Source of the DNA: DATGYC01 sp035298385
GTDB taxonomy: Bacteria; Bacillota; Sulfobacillia; Symbiobacteriales; Symbiobacteriaceae
Direction of reading: 5' to 3'
Length of the DNA stretch: 15,850 bases
NCBI GenBank assembly: GCA_035298385.1
Contig: DATGYC010000271.1
Coordinates: forward strand, 1-15,850
The notes beneath the pieces were generated by a model, which was not told where the DNA came from, made no database searches, and saw nothing but the letters and a program-made list of their open reading frames with translations. The position numbers were made by a program, and so were the translations under genes. This document shows, one piece after another, positions 6,790 through 14,281 of the stretch. Every line of letters begins with the position of its first letter. Position 1 is the stretch's first letter.

Positions 6790-7341
6790 CTGATTCATGA
6801 TGAGGAGCTCTGCCGCCAACTGCAGGCAGGGAACGAGGCCGCCATGGAGGCCTTGGTGCATCGGTACCACCGGCCGATCTACGCCTACCTCTACCGCCTG
6901 ACTGGGCGCCGGGAGGCAGCCGAAGACCTCGCCCAGGAGTGCTTCATCCGCCTGATGACCCGCATCCGCGAGTATAACCCAGCCCAGCCCTTCCGCCCCT
7001 GGTTCTACACCATCGCCCACAACCTCTACAAGGACCACTGCCGGGCGGCCGAACAGCGGGCACACCCCGCGGCGGAGCCGCTCTCGCCGGAGGTGCCCGC
7101 CCCGATCGATCTGACCGAGCGAATCGCGGAGCAGGCCGAGGTCGCTGTCGCAGTGGGCGCCCTGGCAGAGGGGGAGCGGGAGGTCCTGGTCCTGCGCTAC
7201 TGGGGCGACCTGAAGGTCGATCAGATCGCGGCCGCGACGGGTCTGCCCGCCGGCACCGTCAAGTCCCGCCTCTTCCACGCCGTCCAGAAGCTGAAGCGAG
7301 CGCTCCTAGACCCAGCCCCTGCGAGGAGGAACCAGGCATGA
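6790..7341 (+). CDS. ECF RNA polymerase sigma factor, probable non-ATG start
   Basis: This sigma-70-family factor of the ECF group should direct RNA polymerase to a small regulon. Region 2 (DEELCRQLQAGNEAAMEALV to FRPWFYTIAHN) and region 4 (EREVLVLRYWGDLKVDQIA with the helix-turn-helix LPAGTVKSRLF) are complete. The first ATG in frame is at 6844, inside region 2. The residues before it match family N-termini, and the frame runs back to a stop at 6748 with no ATG, GTG or TTG. CTG at 6790, 7 nt after GGGAGGG (6776-6782), is the best start (183 residues); ATT at 6793 is possible. The stop overlaps the next gene by ATGA. An ECF-type promoter lies about 50 nt upstream. Confidence 0.88.
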   Translation: MIHDEELCRQLQAGNEAAMEALVHRYHRPIYAYLYRLTGRREAAEDLAQECFIRLMTRIREYNPAQPFRPWFYTIAHNLYKDHCRAAEQRAHPAAEPLSPEVPAPIDLTERIAEQAEVAVAVGALAEGEREVLVLRYWGDLKVDQIAAATGLPAGTVKSRLFHAVQKLKRALLDPAPARRNQA

Positions 7342-8153
7342 GCAGCCAGCGCACCCGCATCGCCCATGAGATGGCGACCGAGATCGATGAAGAGATGACC
7401 GAGGAGAGCCTGGACCTCCTCTTGACCAAGCTGGACCTCTGGCAGACCCCGGCGCCCTCAATTGAATCGACCGCTGCCGTGATCGAGCGGCTCCGGCCCC
7501 TCGTCCCGGCGCCGAAGCCAGAGCGCTTCCGGGTGACTGGACTCTCCCGTGAGCCTCTATTTACCTTCCTCACCTCGCTCCTGCTCCAGGCGCGGTTGCT
7601 CGGTCGGGTCTGGTGGATCGGGACCGCCCTCGCTCTTCCGGTCGGCTATCTCCTGGCCCTCTCGCTGGAGGGCACCGGCATCTCCCCGGCGATCATCGCC
7701 CCGCCGGTCGTCATCCTGGGCCTCCTCTGGGCACTTGTCCCCATGCGGGGCGCCGCCCTTCAGGTCGAGTTGACCTCCCCCGTCAACCCGGCGCAGGTCC
7801 TGCTCGGTCGTCTCCTGGTCTCTACAGGGACTCACCTGGTCTTGGGCGGTCTGCTCTGGCTCCTCCTGGGGGCGCCCGGCGCCCTCCTGCTCCCTTGGAC
7901 CGCCGCCCTCTTCCTCTTCAGTGGCCTCACCCTGCTACTCACACTCTACGCGGGAACGCTGACCGCTTTAGCGGTCGCTGCGGGCATCTGGGGGACGCAG
8001 TTCGTGGGCGTGGGCAGGGAGTTCTCCCTCTTTGCCGCGCCCTGGGCAGACCGCCCCGCTGTCCAACTGATCGCCCTCGGCGTTGGCCTTGGCCTGATCG
8101 CTTGGTCGATCGGTCGGGCGCCCCTCCACCGATTACTCGGTCGGGAGGGGTAG
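7338..8153 (+). CDS. Putative anti-sigma / ABC-2-like permease fusion
   Basis: The 271-residue protein has a cytoplasmic N-terminus of about 90 residues, acidic at first (EIDEEMTEESLDLLL) and then proline-rich, followed by six predicted membrane segments (about 91-110, 115-135, 155-177, 182-204, 205-225, 241-259). The phrase ELTSPVNPAQVLLGRLL, between the second and third segments, resembles the cytoplasmic coupling loop of ABC-2 permeases. The gene overlaps the ECF sigma gene by ATGA, the usual place for an anti-sigma factor. I infer that the tail binds the sigma factor and the membrane part acts with the ATPase encoded next. No zinc-finger HxxxCxxC motif of classical anti-sigma domains is present. 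The ribosome binding site GAGGAGGA precedes the ATG. Confidence 0.75.
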   Translation: MSSQRTRIAHEMATEIDEEMTEESLDLLLTKLDLWQTPAPSIESTAAVIERLRPLVPAPKPERFRVTGLSREPLFTFLTSLLLQARLLGRVWWIGTALALPVGYLLALSLEGTGISPAIIAPPVVILGLLWALVPMRGAALQVELTSPVNPAQVLLGRLLVSTGTHLVLGGLLWLLLGAPGALLLPWTAALFLFSGLTLLLTLYAGTLTALAVAAGIWGTQFVGVGREFSLFAAPWADRPAVQLIALGVGLGLIAWSIGRAPLHRLLGREG

Positions 8154-8154
8154 C

Positions 8155-8832
8155 ATGACGCTCATCTTTGACCAGGTCGCCCTGGGCTATCGACATGGCG
8201 AACCGGTGTTAGCGGACCTGAGCTTTGAGGCCAGCCGAGGGCTCTACCTGCTGACGGGGCCGAATGGGGTGGGCAAGTCGACGCTCCTGAAGGCGGCGGC
8301 CTCCCTGCTTCGCCCGCTAGCCGGTGCGATTCGCTGGCGGGGCCGCTCGATCTGGGCTGACCCGGTCGCGTTTCGCTGGGAGCTTGGCTACGTCCCGCAG
8401 GACCCCTTGGATCTACCGGGTCAGTCCGCCCGCGACTGGCTCCTCTATCTTGCTGCCCTGAAGGGGATTCGCCACCTCAGTCGCCGGAGCCGCGTCGACC
8501 AGCTGATGGCTGAGCTGCAGCTAGCTGATGAGTTCGTGGCTCAGTACTCGACCGGCATGAAGCAGCGGCTCGCCCTCGCGGCAGCGCTCCTCAATGATCC
8601 GGAACTGTTGATTCTGGATGAACCGACGACGGCGCTCGATCTGGAGGAGAAGCGCCAGTTGCGCGCCCGCCTCAGTGAACTGGCCGCCGACCGGCTGATC
8701 CTCTGTGCGACCCACGTCCCAGAGGAACTGGACAGCTTGGCCGATGGCCACCTCTATCTCACCACACATGGAGTGATCGATCGTGGAGATCCGCTTCGAA
8801 GGGGTCCAGAAGATCTACCCCGGTCAAGTTAA
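8155..8832 (+). CDS. ABC transporter ATP-binding protein (first)
   Basis: The 225-residue nucleotide-binding subunit has Walker A GPNGVGKST, a Q-loop at GYVPQDP, a variant signature YSTGMKQRLALA (usually LSGGQ), Walker B LLILDEPTTALD and H-loop CATH. It should hydrolyse ATP on the cytoplasmic face to power transport by one of the operon's membrane proteins, most likely the 7338-8153 product one base upstream. The start is ATG after GGGAGGGG. The 3' end overlaps the next ATPase gene by 50 nt, so its last 16 residues (after roughly THGVI) are read in another frame from the second gene's start and are rather unlike an ABC C-terminus. Confidence 0.92.
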   Translation: MTLIFDQVALGYRHGEPVLADLSFEASRGLYLLTGPNGVGKSTLLKAAASLLRPLAGAIRWRGRSIWADPVAFRWELGYVPQDPLDLPGQSARDWLLYLAALKGIRHLSRRSRVDQLMAELQLADEFVAQYSTGMKQRLALAAALLNDPELLILDEPTTALDLEEKRQLRARLSELAADRLILCATHVPEELDSLADGHLYLTTHGVIDRGDPLRRGPEDLPRSS

Positions 8833-9655
8833 GGCGCTCGACGGGATCGACCTGACGATCCCGGTTGGCATGTATGGCCTGCTCGGCCCGAACGGGGCCG
8901 GCAAGACGACCCTGATGCGCATCCTCTGCACCCTGATGGAACCGACCGCAGGCAAGATCACGGTGGATGGCATCGACCGGCTGGTCGAGCCCGAGCGCGT
9001 CCGGCGGATCCTGGGCTATCTGCCGCAGGAGTTCGGCCTCTACCGCCGGCTGACGGCGCCCGAGTACCTCGACTTCGTCGGATCGATGAAGGGACTCTCC
9101 GGCGCTGAACGCCGGCGCCAAGTCGCCGACGTGCTTGAACGGGTCAACCTGACCCACGAGAGGCGCAAGCCGCTCGGTGGCTACTCTGGCGGGATGAAGC
9201 GGCGCCTCGGCATCGCCCAGGCGCTCCTCGGTGACCCCAAGATCCTCGTCGTGGACGAGCCGACCGCGGGGCTCGACCCGGAGGAGCGGCTCCGCTTCCG
9301 TAACCTCCTGGCCGACCTCTCCACCAGCCGGATCGTGCTGCTCTCCACGCATATTGCCAGCGATATCGAGGCGACCTGCCAGTCGGTTGCGGTGATGCAG
9401 AAGGGGCGGGTCCGCTTTACGGGCTCGCCGACCGCACTGATGCAAGCGGCAGCCGGGCAGGTCTGGCAACTCGATCTCCCGGCGGCGGAGTATGAGCGGG
9501 TGCGCTCGACGCTAAAGGTCGTCTCGGCCCGTCGTACGTCTGATGCGGTCTCCCTGCGCGTGCTCGCACCGGAGCGGCCCCTGGGCATCGGGGAGAGCCT
9601 ACCCCCCACGCTGGAGGATGGCTATCTCTGCCTGACCGGAGAGGGGGCGGCCTGA
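8783..9655 (+). CDS. ABC transporter ATP-binding protein (second)
   Basis: The 290-residue subunit resembles the DrrA/CcmA-type ATPases of ABC-2 exporters. It has Walker A GPNGAGKTT, Q-loop GYLPQEFGLY, signature YSGGMKRRLGIA, Walker B ILVVDEPTAGLD, H-loop STH, and a C-terminal extension of about 75 residues typical of drug or peptide export ATPases. The start is GTG at 8783, 7 nt after GGAGTG (8770-8775), inside the 3' end of the first ATPase gene. The stop overlaps the next start (TGATG). It probably serves the two permeases encoded downstream. Confidence 0.93.
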   Translation: MEIRFEGVQKIYPGQVKALDGIDLTIPVGMYGLLGPNGAGKTTLMRILCTLMEPTAGKITVDGIDRLVEPERVRRILGYLPQEFGLYRRLTAPEYLDFVGSMKGLSGAERRRQVADVLERVNLTHERRKPLGGYSGGMKRRLGIAQALLGDPKILVVDEPTAGLDPEERLRFRNLLADLSTSRIVLLSTHIASDIEATCQSVAVMQKGRVRFTGSPTALMQAAAGQVWQLDLPAAEYERVRSTLKVVSARRTSDAVSLRVLAPERPLGIGESLPPTLEDGYLCLTGEGAA

Positions 9656-11700
9656 TGCGTGCCTCCCTGCAGATGACGCTCCGGCTCCTCTTGCGGGCGC
9701 CCGGCCTTTGGGTCGTCTCGCTTGGCACCGCAGGGCTGATGGGCTGGGTTACGTCGGGGAGCCTGCTGCTCCGCGCCCTGCAAATGATGGACATGCTCCT
9801 GATCCCGTTCTTCTTCCTTGGTCAACTCCTCCTGACGATCGCCAGTAGCCAGCAGGAGCGTTCCGAGCGGTCCGAAGAGCTGTTGGCGGCGCTGCCCTAC
9901 CCGCTCTGGCGCTTCCTGGTTGGGCGTGCGGCTGGTACCTACCTCGCCTGGGTGACGGTCAGCCTGCTGCTCTGGACGGAGATCGGCCTGGTCTCGGTCG
10001 TGATCGGACACCCGGTGGACTGGCTCTTCCTGGCGTCGCACTGGCTGATGGCTGCGCCGGTCACCCTGCTCTTCACGACAGCACTCGGCCTGCTGCTGGG
10101 TCAGGTGATCCGGCAGCCGCTCCTGGGCTATATCGCAGGCGCACTGGTCTGGCTGGGCGCCCGGATCGGCACGATCGCCCTTAGCCGGGATGGGCAGGGC
10201 CTGCCGCCCCTCTTCGAGTTCGCCGCCAGCGGGCTCTACTTCCCGCTGACCGACCACGGACTGGTCTTGGTGGAGGCATCCCTCTACTTGAACCGGCTCT
10301 ACGTCCTGGGGTTTGCCCTGCTCCTGGGCGCCGCGCTTCTCCTGCTGCGCTCACGTGAGCGGCACCTACCGACCCGCCCTGCCGCGCTAGGCATCCTGCT
10401 CGCCGCGGTGCTCACCCTCGGCAGCGCCGTCGGGATCGTCCGTCCCTGGCAGGCGTCGATCCAAGCCGCCAAGGCGAATGTACAGGCCATGCCGGTCCGA
10501 ACGTTCGAGGACCTCGAGGCACCGATTCGCCAGGTGTTGGCCGCAGACCAGTACCAACTTGATGTCCAGCTCGATCCTGAGTCGCATCGGCTGACTGCCA
10601 GGGGCAGTTGGGTCCTGACGAACGTCACGGACGTTCGGATCGATCAGCCCCAACTGGGCCTGCGGCAGACCTTCACGCTCTCCCGTCTGACGACGGCGAG
10701 CGGTGAACCGGTCGCCTTCCGCCACGAGGGGAACCTTCTTCAGTTGGAACATCCCCTCGGGCCGGGCGAGTCCCTCTCGCTCCAAGGGGAGTGGTCTGGG
10801 ACGGTCTGGGAGAGTCGGATCAAGGACGGCCCCAAGCTGGGCGCCCATATCAGCACCAAGTCGATCGTCCTCCCCGCCAACTGGGGCTGGTACCCGGTGG
10901 CGACCCCGGAGTCGCTCCCGTATCAGTTGAAGATCTGCCCAGTAGGGCAGCGGGACTGTGACCCGTCGATCTTTGAGGGTGGACCTGTGCCGCCGGCCTC
11001 CTTCGCCCTGAGCGTGACCGGGAGTGACCTGAACCTGCTCCATAATGCGGGCGAGCGGGCGAATGGACTCTACCTGGTCGGTACACCGTATGGATCTCGC
11101 CAGGTTGCAGGGGTGGCGCTGAACCTGTCACCGCTCACTCGCCCCTATGCGGATGAGATGGCGGCAGAGTATGCCGAGAACATGCGCCCCTACCTGACGA
11201 TGCTTCCCGGTCGGGACGACCCACTGCGGATCATTGAGGTCTCGTATGAGATCATCTGGAATAGCCCGTGGGCTAGGACCGCCCCAGCCTTCCCGAACGC
11301 CCTCCTGCTTGACGGCACGACGATGGGCTATCGCGACCAGGAGGCCGAGGTGACGAGGATCTACTCCTTGGTCCTCCAGTCCCCTGAGCAGTGGTGGCGC
11401 ATGAATGAGTCCCACCAGCTCCACGACCTGACCCAGGGTTTCGCCCACTTCATGTACCGCTCCAGCCAAGGCCGTTGGTACGGTAGCAGCGCGAATGACC
11501 CAGTCGCCGCCCTGCTCTGGCAGGTCGAAGCGGGGAAGGGGAAGGAGACGGCCTACCAGATCCTCCGCCAGATGTATGGCGAGCGGTTTACCGGGCGCCT
11601 CACCCTGGAGAGGCTGATCCAGGTGGTGCAAGCGGCGGCTGGCGATGACCCGAAGGTGCAGGCGGCGCTGGCTGGACTGGCGACGGAGGGGCCGAGATGA
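9655..11700 (+). CDS. ABC-2-like permease fused to an inactive M1-peptidase-like domain
   Basis: The 681-residue protein has about six membrane segments in residues 1-232 (for example 43-62, 95-118, 128-150, 212-231) and one at 243-263. An extracytoplasmic region of about 415 residues follows. It opens with YQLDVQLDPESHRLTARGSW (300-319), like the N-terminal beta-domain of M1 aminopeptidases, and includes NWGWYP and LTQGFAHFMY (592-601), matching the M1 segment LNEGFAEYLY. There the zinc-ligand Glu is Gln594 and no HEXXH precedes it. ABC permease/M1 fusions are known in Bacillota and Bacteroidota; this one appears non-catalytic and may bind peptides. Two Cys (428, 435) could form a disulphide. 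It lies between its ATPase and a second permease, with 1-nt and 4-nt overlaps. Confidence 0.82.
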   Translation: MRASLQMTLRLLLRAPGLWVVSLGTAGLMGWVTSGSLLLRALQMMDMLLIPFFFLGQLLLTIASSQQERSERSEELLAALPYPLWRFLVGRAAGTYLAWVTVSLLLWTEIGLVSVVIGHPVDWLFLASHWLMAAPVTLLFTTALGLLLGQVIRQPLLGYIAGALVWLGARIGTIALSRDGQGLPPLFEFAASGLYFPLTDHGLVLVEASLYLNRLYVLGFALLLGAALLLLRSRERHLPTRPAALGILLAAVLTLGSAVGIVRPWQASIQAAKANVQAMPVRTFEDLEAPIRQVLAADQYQLDVQLDPESHRLTARGSWVLTNVTDVRIDQPQLGLRQTFTLSRLTTASGEPVAFRHEGNLLQLEHPLGPGESLSLQGEWSGTVWESRIKDGPKLGAHISTKSIVLPANWGWYPVATPESLPYQLKICPVGQRDCDPSIFEGGPVPPASFALSVTGSDLNLLHNAGERANGLYLVGTPYGSRQVAGVALNLSPLTRPYADEMAAEYAENMRPYLTMLPGRDDPLRIIEVSYEIIWNSPWARTAPAFPNALLLDGTTMGYRDQEAEVTRIYSLVLQSPEQWWRMNESHQLHDLTQGFAHFMYRSSQGRWYGSSANDPVAALLWQVEAGKGKETAYQILRQMYGERFTGRLTLERLIQVVQAAAGDDPKVQAALAGLATEGPR

Positions 11701-12362
11701 CGCTCCTCTGGTCTAGGTTGAAGGCGCAGGCGAGTTGGACCTGGGCGGTGCTCTTTACCATCCACGGGATCCTCCTCATCGCCCTCTTCCGCAATGGATT
11801 CCATCCGTACAGTTCGCTACGACGCTGGCAGGAGGCCACCTTCATCCTGGAGGTCTACCTGCCCCTGGTCCTGGCCCTCTTCCTGGCCCCGCTGCCCGCA
11901 CTGGACCGCTCTGAGGGGGCGGCCGAGCTACACCTAAGCTACCGGCGTCCGGCCTTCCTGCAACTGCTCGGTCATGTGGCGCTGCCCCTGCTGCTCTGGG
12001 CGTTGGTGGCGGGCGCCACGGGCTGGTCGATCGATCAGTACTACGCAGAGCTGCCTCTGGCCGACCTGCTGACGGTGCTGCTCTATCCGGCGGGCGCCCT
12101 CGGCGGCGCCGCCTTGGCAGGCGGTGCAATCGCCCGCCATCCGATTGGTGGAGTCGTGGTCGTCGGCCTCTGGTGGGGTCTCGACCTGCTCTACCCGGCG
12201 AAGCTGAACCGGCTCTGCTACCTCTTCCTGCAGTACCAGCCCACAGACCTGGATGGCGCCCTGATGCAGCAGCGGATGCTCTGGGTGGGCCTCGGCGCCC
12301 TCTTGCTCACGCTCCTGCTGGCCGGGCGCCGGGAGCGCTGGGTACGGGAGCGAGCGGCATAG
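11697..12362 (+). CDS. Multi-pass membrane protein, probable ABC permease subunit
   Basis: The 221-residue protein has about six hydrophobic segments (around 15-33, 47-68, 86-106, 120-145, 147-167, 193-210). The loop AELHLSYRRPAFLQLLGHVALP recalls the ABC-2 permease coupling region. It starts in an ATGA overlap with the permease/M1-like gene and ends the operon 8 nt before a terminator hairpin. It most likely forms the transmembrane part together with the preceding permease and is powered by the 8783-9655 ATPase. No periplasmic domain or catalytic motif is visible, and the substrate is unknown. Confidence 0.82.
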   Translation: MTLLWSRLKAQASWTWAVLFTIHGILLIALFRNGFHPYSSLRRWQEATFILEVYLPLVLALFLAPLPALDRSEGAAELHLSYRRPAFLQLLGHVALPLLLWALVAGATGWSIDQYYAELPLADLLTVLLYPAGALGGAALAGGAIARHPIGGVVVVGLWWGLDLLYPAKLNRLCYLFLQYQPTDLDGALMQQRMLWVGLGALLLTLLLAGRRERWVRERAA

Positions 12363-12370
12363 CAAAAGAC

Positions 12371-12391
12371 CGGCCCTCAAGACGAGGGCCG
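12371..12391. terminator. Terminator between convergent operons
   Basis: CGGCCCTC (12371-12378) and GAGGGCCG (12384-12391) form a perfect 8-bp stem with a 5-nt loop. The - strand reading is followed by GTCTTTTGC, a usable U-tract for the DUF4179-type gene ending at 12402. The + strand reading has only ATCTGCCATCTT. It sits in the 39-nt gap between the ABC operon and the second sigma system and probably serves both. Confidence 0.75.
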
Positions 12392-12401
12392 ATCTGCCAT
12401 C

Positions 12402-13661
12402 TTACTGCAGCGGAATCGTTACATCGAACGGGCCGGGGAGCGCTTCAGCATGCCGAACCGCCTGGAGCTCAACGCCATCGGTGATCGAACCATCGAAGCG
12501 GATCGTCACCCGAGCCGGCTTGCCGCCATTCCCGCCGACTCCCCGGGACTCGACCACGGCGCCCGACTGCGTCTTGATCGCCCACGTCGGGAGGTCGAGG
12601 ATCAGGTTCTTCGGCTCCGCGCCCGAATCGACGAGGAGTTGGACCTCGGTCACTCCGTCCACCACCTGCAGCGAGTCGTAGGTGAAGGTTGTACCGCGCC
12701 ACTCGGTCTGGGCGCCCGGCTGCAGCGGCAGGACCGGACCGCCCTTCTGAAGCTGGGTCACGCGGCCAAGACGTAGCGTCAAGGTCTCAGGCAGCGGATC
12801 GAGCCGGTCGAACTCGAAGCGGTAGTACTCCCGTGTCTTAGCGCCGTTCGTCTCGCTGTGCCCGGCGGAGCCGTGCGCCCGCGAGCCGCCTACCAGCTCG
12901 GCGTCCCGAATCTCGAAGCCTGGCGCCGTCTCGCCCTCCAACTCGACCACAGTCCCCGTTGCACCAAGGGTGACCTTGGTAACCGTCAGGTCATACCCGT
13001 CGCCCTTCAGGCTCTGGTTGACCGCCACCACCTTCGTCAGCGGATCGAGCGCCTTGCGGGAGGCGGTGAAGGAGACCGACCAGTCGCCCTTGATACCCGC
13101 AATCTCATCCACGTGCAGCCCAACGAGGGAGACCGAATGCGGCAGCGGCGGCAAGGAGAGCTTGCCGATCAGCTTGCCGTCGACGGAGTTAAGACTGCCG
13201 CTCCAGCCCTCCGTCCCCTTCTGCAGGTTGAAGGTGTAGGTTGGCATCTTCGACTTATGCAGGTCCGGGCCGGCGATCGACCAGAAGACCTCGGTCCGAA
13301 CGCCATCGGCCAGGATCGACTCGACCGTAAAGGTGTAGCCGTCCCTCGTCACCGACTTGCCGACCGGGACGACGTAGCCCTGCCCCTCGGCCCAGACGAC
13401 GCCGTCGTCATGGCCGACCATCTGCTGGATGTAGGGGCCGACCCAGGGGAGGTCTGAGGCGACGGAGGTGACGATCGGACCGTAGAAGCCACCGGTCCCG
13501 ACCAGGAGAAGGCCGGCTGCCACGGCGCCCCAGCGCTGGAGCCCACGCCGCCGCGCCCGCTGCCGAATCGCCCCCGTTAGGCGGGCCGACGCTGCCGAAC
13601 TGAGCGCTTCCTGGCCAAGCCACTCCTCACCGGTCATCTTGAGCTGCTGTTCGAGGTTCAT
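12402..13661 (-). CDS. DUF4179-type membrane protein, probable anti-sigma factor
   Basis: The 419-residue protein has a cytoplasmic N-terminus of about 43 residues, one membrane segment (about 44-66, WGAVAAGLLLVGTGGFYG), and a large extracytoplasmic part. After the membrane comes DLPWVGPYIQQMVG, then PVGKSVTRDGYTFTVESI and LADGVRTEVFWSI, the typical pattern of DUF4179 proteins encoded beside ECF sigma factors in Bacillota. The later beta-rich portion (about 195-419) resembles DUF5643-type repeats. It probably holds the sigma factor at the membrane until an envelope signal arrives. The ATG overlaps the sigma stop codon (ATGA), so the two are translationally coupled. The gene ends at the 12371-12391 terminator. 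No catalytic motif is seen; the signal is unknown. Confidence 0.85.
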   Translation of the reverse strand: MNLEQQLKMTGEEWLGQEALSSAASARLTGAIRQRARRRGLQRWGAVAAGLLLVGTGGFYGPIVTSVASDLPWVGPYIQQMVGHDDGVVWAEGQGYVVPVGKSVTRDGYTFTVESILADGVRTEVFWSIAGPDLHKSKMPTYTFNLQKGTEGWSGSLNSVDGKLIGKLSLPPLPHSVSLVGLHVDEIAGIKGDWSVSFTASRKALDPLTKVVAVNQSLKGDGYDLTVTKVTLGATGTVVELEGETAPGFEIRDAELVGGSRAHGSAGHSETNGAKTREYYRFEFDRLDPLPETLTLRLGRVTQLQKGGPVLPLQPGAQTEWRGTTFTYDSLQVVDGVTEVQLLVDSGAEPKNLILDLPTWAIKTQSGAVVESRGVGGNGGKPARVTIRFDGSITDGVELQAVRHAEALPGPFDVTIPLQ

Positions 13662-14170
13662 GCGTGGTCTGCCTCCTCTTGATCGGTTGCAAGTCGCTTG
13701 CGCAGGGCGCCCAGCGCCCGATAGATCCGGGACTTGATCGTGCCCTCCGGTACGCCAAGGAGCGTGGCGATCTCACCGACCGGCATGTCGACCAGGTAGC
13801 GCAGCGTCAGGACCTGCCGGTGATCCTCCGCCAGCTCCATCACCTCACCCCAGAGGTGGCTCGCCTCGACTTGGGCCTCCGGCCCCGGCGTCGGATCCGG
13901 ATCGGCCTCCGCCGCCGTCTCTAGTAGGACGAGCCGTGCCCGACTCCGTAGGAGGTTCTTACACCGATTGACCAGGATCCGCCGAAGCCAGGGGGCGAAG
14001 AGTTCCGGGCCGCCCCGGAGGGTATGGAAGCGCTCGTAGGCCTGGACCACTGCATCTTGCACCATCTCCCAGGCGTCGGCCTCACGGCCGGTCAGCGCCC
14101 GGGCGATCCGGAGGAGTTTGCCCTCTTCCGGGCGGAGAAGGGCGAGGAAGGCCTCGTCACTCTGCCGCAT
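13658..14170 (-). CDS. ECF RNA polymerase sigma factor (second)
   Basis: The 170-residue ECF sigma factor has region 2 in residues 5-80 (LTGREADAWEMVQDAVVQAYERF, then PWLRRILVNRCKNLLR) and region 4 near 115-165 (HRQVLTLRYLVDMPVGEIA and the helix-turn-helix VPEGTIKSRIYRAL). The ATG follows AAGGGAGGG at 6 nt spacing. The last four bases overlap the DUF4179-type gene, as in the other sigma/partner pair of this window. The upstream region carries the same 12-base promoter block as the first ECF operon, so the two sigma factors may recognise each other's promoters. It should control a cell-envelope or export response, but its regulon is unknown. Confidence 0.93.
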   Translation of the reverse strand: MRQSDEAFLALLRPEEGKLLRIARALTGREADAWEMVQDAVVQAYERFHTLRGGPELFAPWLRRILVNRCKNLLRSRARLVLLETAAEADPDPTPGPEAQVEASHLWGEVMELAEDHRQVLTLRYLVDMPVGEIATLLGVPEGTIKSRIYRALGALRKRLATDQEEADHA

Positions 14171-14202
14171 CTGATCCCTCCCTTTCGTTCAAGTACCCTA
14201 CA

Positions 14203-14228
14203 GACACACGAGGGAGGGAAAACGTTCC
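14203..14228 (-). promoter_or_regulatory. ECF-type promoter of the second sigma operon
   Basis: Read on the - strand, GGAAC (within GGAACGTTTTCCC, from 14228 to 14216) is the -35 and TGTC (14206-14203) the -10, with a 17-nt spacer after GAAC. The 12 bases GAACGTTTTCCC are identical to the block at 6716-6727. The site also reads as an imperfect inverted repeat, GGGAA-CGTT-TTCCC, so it might additionally be an operator. Confidence 0.6.
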
Positions 14229-14281
14229 CTGGTGTGGTACGATCTTCTTACGTTGACTCTATGTGATCGGAGGGTACCCCG

